A stretch of DNA of 9,200 nucleotides from the NCBI GenBank assembly GCA_903910005.1, contig CAIVXW010000212.1:1-9200 (forward strand), in the 5' to 3' direction. Shown here one piece after another: positions 5,983 to 9,200 of the stretch. Position 1 is the stretch's first letter, and every line of letters starts with the position of its first letter. The notes under the pieces are model-generated. The model was given only the letters and a program-made list of their open reading frames with translations. It had not been told where the DNA came from and ran no database searches. The stretch comes from an uncultured Methylococcaceae bacterium (lineage in GTDB: Bacteria > Pseudomonadota > Gammaproteobacteria > Methylococcales > Methylococcaceae). The translations under genes and the position numbers were made by a program.

Positions 5983-7017
5983 ATGCAGAAAGGCCCGGAA
6001 CGATTGATTGCCCCCGGTGGAACCCGCGATGACGAGGCCCAGGATCGGGCCATTCGTCCGCGCCGCCTGGAGGATTACATTGGCCAGCAGGCCATGCGTG
6101 AGCAATTGGCCGTGTTCATACAGGCCGCCCGTAAACGCGGCGAGGCACTGGATCATGTCCTGATTTTCGGCCCGCCCGGTCTCGGCAAGACCACCCTGGC
6201 CCATATCATTGCCCACGAAATGGGAGCCCACCTGCGCCAGACGTCTGGACCCATCCTGGAACGGGCCGGTGATCTGGCCGCGTTGCTGACCAACCTGGAA
6301 TCACATGACGTATTGTTCATCGACGAAATTCATCGGCTAAGTCCGGTGGTGGAGGAGGTACTTTACCCGGCCATGGAGGATTACCAGATCGACATCATGA
6401 TTGGTGAGGGACCGGCCGCCCGTTCCATCAAGCTGGATATTCCGCCGTTTACCCTGGTGGGAGCCACGACCCGGGCCGGTTTGCTCACGTCTCCCTTGCG
6501 GGATCGTTTCGGTATCGTCAACCGGCTGGAGTTTTATACGGTGGAAGAACTCACCCGCATCGTCGGTCGATCGGCCCAAATACTGGGCATCCACATGACC
6601 GACGGCGGCGCGGCTGAAATCGCCAAACGTTCGCGTGGAACCCCCCGCATCGCCAATCGCCTCCTGCGCCGGGTACGTGATTTTGCCGAGGTTCTGGCCA
6701 ACGGCGAAGTAACGGTCGACGTTGCGGATCAGGCCCTGCATTTGCTTAAAGTAGACCAACAGGGGTTTGATCAGCTTGATCGCAACTTCCTGCATACCCT
6801 GATTGAAAAATTTCAGGGTGGGCCGGTCGGGCTGGACAATCTGGCGGCGGCCCTCAGCGAAGAGCGGGGTACCCTGGAGGATGTGCTTGAACCCTACATG
6901 ATTCAGCAGGGTTTTATCATGCGCACACCCCGGGGACGGGTCGCTACCCGGTTGGCCTACCTGCATCTGGGGCTGGATACCCCGAACCTGGCTGAACCGC
7001 CGGATACCTTGCTCTAA
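5983..7017 (+). CDS. ruvB: Holliday junction branch migration ATPase RuvB
   Basis: Hexameric AAA+ motor that pulls DNA through RuvA-bound junctions. The 344 residues fit the family (E. coli 336). Visible elements are RPRRLEDYIGQ near the N-terminus (25-35), Walker A GPPGLGKT (63-70), Walker B LFIDEIHRL (111-119), sensor 1 GATTRAG (160-166), the arginine finger in PLRDRFGI (Arg175), and a C-terminal winged-helix domain with EPYMIQQGFIMRTPRGR. AGGAG at 5971-5975 gives a good ribosome site seven bases before the ATG. Together with ruvC and ruvA upstream it forms a complete resolvasome operon in the order C-A-B. Confidence 0.98.
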   Translation: MQKGPERLIAPGGTRDDEAQDRAIRPRRLEDYIGQQAMREQLAVFIQAARKRGEALDHVLIFGPPGLGKTTLAHIIAHEMGAHLRQTSGPILERAGDLAALLTNLESHDVLFIDEIHRLSPVVEEVLYPAMEDYQIDIMIGEGPAARSIKLDIPPFTLVGATTRAGLLTSPLRDRFGIVNRLEFYTVEELTRIVGRSAQILGIHMTDGGAAEIAKRSRGTPRIANRLLRRVRDFAEVLANGEVTVDVADQALHLLKVDQQGFDQLDRNFLHTLIEKFQGGPVGLDNLAAALSEERGTLEDVLEPYMIQQGFIMRTPRGRVATRLAYLHLGLDTPNLAEPPDTLL

Positions 7018-7042
7018 TCCATTAACCTGCAGCGAATACGGC

Positions 7043-7450
7043 ATGAAAAAAATCCTTTGGCCAGTGCGTGTATACTATGAAGACACCGATAGCGGCGGGG
7101 TGGTTTACCACGCCAACTATCTCAAGTATTTTGAGCGGGCCCGCACCGAATACCTGCGGGCAATGGGTCATGAACTGGATGTTCTGTCGCGGGAGTACGG
7201 CGTTTTGTTCGTGGTTCGTACCCTGGGCATTGATTATCTCAAGCCCGCCCGCTTCAACGATGCCCTGCTGGCCAGTGCTGAGGTCACCGGTGTGCGGCCT
7301 GCCAGCCTGACCTTCACCCAGACCCTGACCCGGGGAGAAGACCTGCTGCTCGCAACAGCAGAGGTCAAGGTGGTGTGTCTCGGGGTCGACGGATTCCGCC
7401 CGGTAGCGATTCCAGCAATTTTATTACACAGCCTGAAACATGAGTTCTGA
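7043..7450 (+). CDS. ybgC: acyl-CoA thioesterase of the tol-pal cluster
   Basis: Hotdog-fold thioesterase of the 4-hydroxybenzoyl-CoA thioesterase group, cytoplasmic and reported to associate with phospholipid enzymes in E. coli. It has 135 residues, the usual size. The signature YYEDTDSGGVVYHANYLKYF (11-30) holds the catalytic Asp16, followed by ERARTEYLR. The position directly before tolQ is standard. It overlaps tolQ by 11 bases (the tolQ ATG at 7440 precedes the stop at 7448-7450). Its own ribosome site is poor, and ruvB ends 25 bases upstream with no terminator visible, so read-through from the ruv genes is plausible. Confidence 0.96.
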   Translation: MKKILWPVRVYYEDTDSGGVVYHANYLKYFERARTEYLRAMGHELDVLSREYGVLFVVRTLGIDYLKPARFNDALLASAEVTGVRPASLTFTQTLTRGEDLLLATAEVKVVCLGVDGFRPVAIPAILLHSLKHEF

Positions 7451-8117
7451 ACTTTCCATTATCACCCTGATTCAGGAAGCCAGTCTGGTCGTCCAGATCG
7501 TAATGGCCATATTATTGATGGCTTCGGTCGTATCATGGACTTTCATTTTTTCCAAGTATCAGGAAATAAAACGTGCCCAGCGCACCTCGGAAGAATTTGA
7601 GGAACGCTTCTGGTCGGGTATTGATCTGGCCGATCTTTACCGTCAACTGACTCGTGACGACTACGAAACCGAAGGCATGGAGAGCATCTTCCTGTCCGGT
7701 TTCAAGGAGTTTGCCCGCTTGCGGCAGCAACCCAACATGGCACCGGACGCAGTGGTGGAGGGCACGCAACGGGTGATGCGGGTAGCCCTCAACCGCGAAC
7801 TGGAACGACTGGATGAACGTCTGCCGTTTCTGGCAACAGTCGGTTCCACCAGTCCCTACGTCGGGTTGTTCGGAACGGTGTGGGGCATCATGAACTCCTT
7901 TCGCTCCCTCGGTACGGTCAAACAGGCAACCCTGGCGATGGTGGCCCCCGGTATTTCCGAAGCACTGGTGGCCACTGCCATGGGGTTGTTTGCCGCCATC
8001 CCGGCGGTCATGGCATACAACCGCTATTCGACTGAAATCGGCCGTCTGGCCAGCCGGTATGAAACCTTCACCGAAGAATTCCTGAGCCTGCTGCACCGTC
8101 AGGCCCACGCCAAATGA
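7440..8117 (+). CDS. tolQ: Tol-Pal system inner-membrane proton channel subunit TolQ
   Basis: Integral membrane protein of the MotA/ExbB/TolQ family. With TolR it forms the proton-driven motor that energises TolA for outer-membrane constriction at division. It has 225 residues (E. coli 230). Three membrane segments are visible: about 16-37 (VVQIVMAILLMASVVSWTFI), about 129-155 (LPFLATVGSTSPYVGLFGTV) and about 167-192 (AMVAPGISEALVATAMGLFA). The large cytoplasmic loop lies between the first two. Pore threonines correspond to Thr146 and Thr179. The start lies inside the end of ybgC, so translation is likely coupled. It ends in an ATGA overlap with tolR. Confidence 0.97.
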   Translation: MSSELSIITLIQEASLVVQIVMAILLMASVVSWTFIFSKYQEIKRAQRTSEEFEERFWSGIDLADLYRQLTRDDYETEGMESIFLSGFKEFARLRQQPNMAPDAVVEGTQRVMRVALNRELERLDERLPFLATVGSTSPYVGLFGTVWGIMNSFRSLGTVKQATLAMVAPGISEALVATAMGLFAAIPAVMAYNRYSTEIGRLASRYETFTEEFLSLLHRQAHAK

Positions 8118-8557
8118 ATATACCCCCTTCGCGAGGCGGACGCGGGAAACGTCGTGCCCCCATGGCGGAAATCAACGTCGTTCCCTATATTGACGTCACC
8201 CTGGTTCTGCTGATCATTTTCATGGTGACGGCTCCGATGCTGCAAACCGGGGTCGATGTGGACCTACCCCAGGCTGAAGCCAAAATGATTGATCCCAAAC
8301 AGGAATTACCGCTGATCATTTCCATTGATGCAAGCGGTGGTATTTATCTGGATTCAGGCAATCAACAGGATACCGCCGTAACCCCTGACGAACTGACCCG
8401 GCAGGTCGTGGAAGCACTGACCAAAAAACCGGGGCTGGCTGTATTGATTCGGGGAGACAGCACAGTGGACTACGGCAAGGTCGTTGCCATCATGGCAGCC
8501 CTTAAAAATGCCGGCGTGCCCAATGTCGGATTGATGACTCGTCCTGCCGAAGAATGA
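8114..8557 (+). CDS. tolR: Tol-Pal system protein TolR
   Basis: ExbD/TolR family partner of TolQ. It has 147 residues with one membrane segment (about 24-44), a short basic cytoplasmic N-terminus (RGGRGKRR) and a periplasmic domain. The functional aspartate in the membrane segment, needed for proton movement, is Asp27 in NVVPYIDVTLVLLIIFMVTA. The periplasmic part ends with the family-typical GDSTVDYGKVVAIMAALKNAG. It overlaps tolQ upstream and tolA downstream by four bases each (ATGA), so stoichiometry is probably set by coupling. Confidence 0.97.
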   Translation: MNIPPSRGGRGKRRAPMAEINVVPYIDVTLVLLIIFMVTAPMLQTGVDVDLPQAEAKMIDPKQELPLIISIDASGGIYLDSGNQQDTAVTPDELTRQVVEALTKKPGLAVLIRGDSTVDYGKVVAIMAALKNAGVPNVGLMTRPAEE

Positions 8558-9200
8558 CCTCGCGCCTCCCCCGTCATCAGGGCGTTCCCCTGGGTTTGTC
8601 CGTCACGCTCCATCTGGTTCTGATCCTGCTGTTTGGGGTGCATTTTGATTCGCCCCACCAGATTCCAGAAATACCTCAACCCGATATCGTACAGGCAACC
8701 CTGGTCAGCGACCAACCGGTAGAGGCCGCTCGTAATGCCCGCCGCCAGGAGGAGCGTAGCCACAAGGCCCGAATTGAGGAGCAGCGTCAGGCTAAACAGG
8801 AAGCAGAGCAGGAGGCCCAGCGTCAGGCTCTGGCCGAAGAACGGATACGGCAGGAGCACATGCGGCGCTTGGCTGAAGACAAACAGCGGCAGGCAGAAAT
8901 TCGCAAAACCGAAGAAGCGGCCAGCCTGCAAAAGGCTGAGGCACTGGCCCGGCAACGGCTGGAGGAAGAACGTCAGCAAGCCGAACAGCAGGCGGCTGAA
9001 GCAGATGCCCGTCGTAAAGCCGAGGCGGAAGCCAAACACAAGGCCGAACAGCAGGCGGCTGAGGCGGATGCCCGTCGCAAGGCCGAGGCGGAAGCCAAAC
9101 ACAAGGCCGAACAGCAGGCGGCTGAGGCGGATGCCCGTCGCAAGGCCGAGGCGGAAGCCAAACACAAGGCCGAACAGCAGGCGGCTGAGGCGGATGCCCG
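8554..9200 (+). CDS. tolA: Tol-Pal system protein TolA, 3'-truncated by the window edge
   Basis: Inner-membrane protein that spans the periplasm to reach Pal and TolB. The frame is open from the ATG overlapping the tolR stop to the last base (215 codons seen). The N-terminus has one membrane segment (about 11-31) carrying the SxxxH motif (Ser16, His20 in SVTLHLVLILL) that contacts TolQ-TolR. From about residue 58 the chain is a highly charged Ala/Glu/Lys/Arg/Gln helix, the TolA domain II rod. From residue 143 the rod becomes a perfect 21-residue repeat, unit AEQQAAEADARRKAEAEAKHK. Domain III, which binds Pal and TolB, is beyond the window, so an intact 3' end is not shown. Confidence 0.95.
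   Translation, partial: MTSRLPRHQGVPLGLSVTLHLVLILLFGVHFDSPHQIPEIPQPDIVQATLVSDQPVEAARNARRQEERSHKARIEEQRQAKQEAEQEAQRQALAEERIRQEHMRRLAEDKQRQAEIRKTEEAASLQKAEALARQRLEEERQQAEQQAAEADARRKAEAEAKHKAEQQAAEADARRKAEAEAKHKAEQQAAEADARRKAEAEAKHKAEQQAAEADA
8980..9200 (+). repeat. 63-base in-frame tandem repeat in the tolA rod
   Basis: Copies lie at 8980-9042, 9043-9105, 9106-9168 and 9169-9200 (cut by the edge). Copies 2 and 3 are identical, and the partial copy 4 matches them over its 32 bases. Copy 1 differs by four third-position changes, all synonymous (GAG/GAA, GCG/GCA, CGC/CGT, AAG/AAA). Each unit adds 21 helical residues, i.e. three heptads. Confidence 0.95.

Noticed and set aside
6337..7044. Minus-strand frame of 235 codons opposite ruvB.
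   Set aside because: It is a shadow of ruvB, which has full AAA+ motifs. The antisense product has no recognisable feature.
8470..9165. Long minus-strand frames opposite tolA with repeated hydrophobic or Cys/Ser/Ala-rich peptides.
   Set aside because: They are the reverse reading of the tolA 63-base repeat and of the tolR end. There is no ribosome site, and tolA is clearly coding by homology and overlap with tolR.

Overview
The window reads as a chromosomal stretch of a moderately GC-rich gammaproteobacterium. The main evidence is the conserved order yebC-ruvC-ruvA-ruvB-ybgC-tolQ-tolR-tolA, the gammaproteobacterial look of YebC, RuvC and YbgC, and a monofunctional peptidoglycan transglycosylase. 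Genus cannot be fixed from the sequence alone. Nearly all of the DNA is coding except one intergenic region of about 490 bases.

Left part (1-3631). The 3' part of purN runs rightward off the left edge and meets, tail to tail, a leftward cluster read in the order mtgA, purD, and an uncharacterised cysteine-rich gene. The purN and cysteine-rich-gene stop codons are only 17 bases apart. PurD and PurN catalyse steps 2 and 3 of purine synthesis. The cysteine-rich protein starts one base inside the purD stop. It combines an HExxH metal-site region, a four-cysteine module and a YkgJ-type CxxCGxCC cluster. It is the most interesting protein in the window.

Middle (3632-4121). This is the divergent intergenic region between mtgA and yebC, and it is a mosaic of short repeats. 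It holds an inverted pair of heptamer arrays (GCGAATG type), a 17-copy heptamer array (CCTTCCG, then CCCTCTG, then CCTTCTG), 10-base and 12-base direct repeats bracketing these blocks, and small palindromes. The yebC promoter and ribosome binding site must lie at its right end.

Right part (4122-9200). This is a tightly packed rightward gene string. yebC (translation or transcription factor) is followed by ruvC, ruvA and ruvB, which make the Holliday-junction resolvasome. Then come ybgC (acyl-CoA thioesterase), tolQ, tolR and the 5' part of tolA, which form the inner-membrane motor of the Tol-Pal envelope system. Several neighbours overlap by 4 or 11 bases, which suggests translational coupling. 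The visible part of tolA holds a 63-base in-frame tandem repeat whose copies are almost identical at the DNA level, so the array expanded recently. The gene runs off the right edge.

Most of the window is well-known housekeeping. The candidates for something undescribed are the HExxH/YkgJ fusion protein behind purD and the repeat-mosaic intergenic region.
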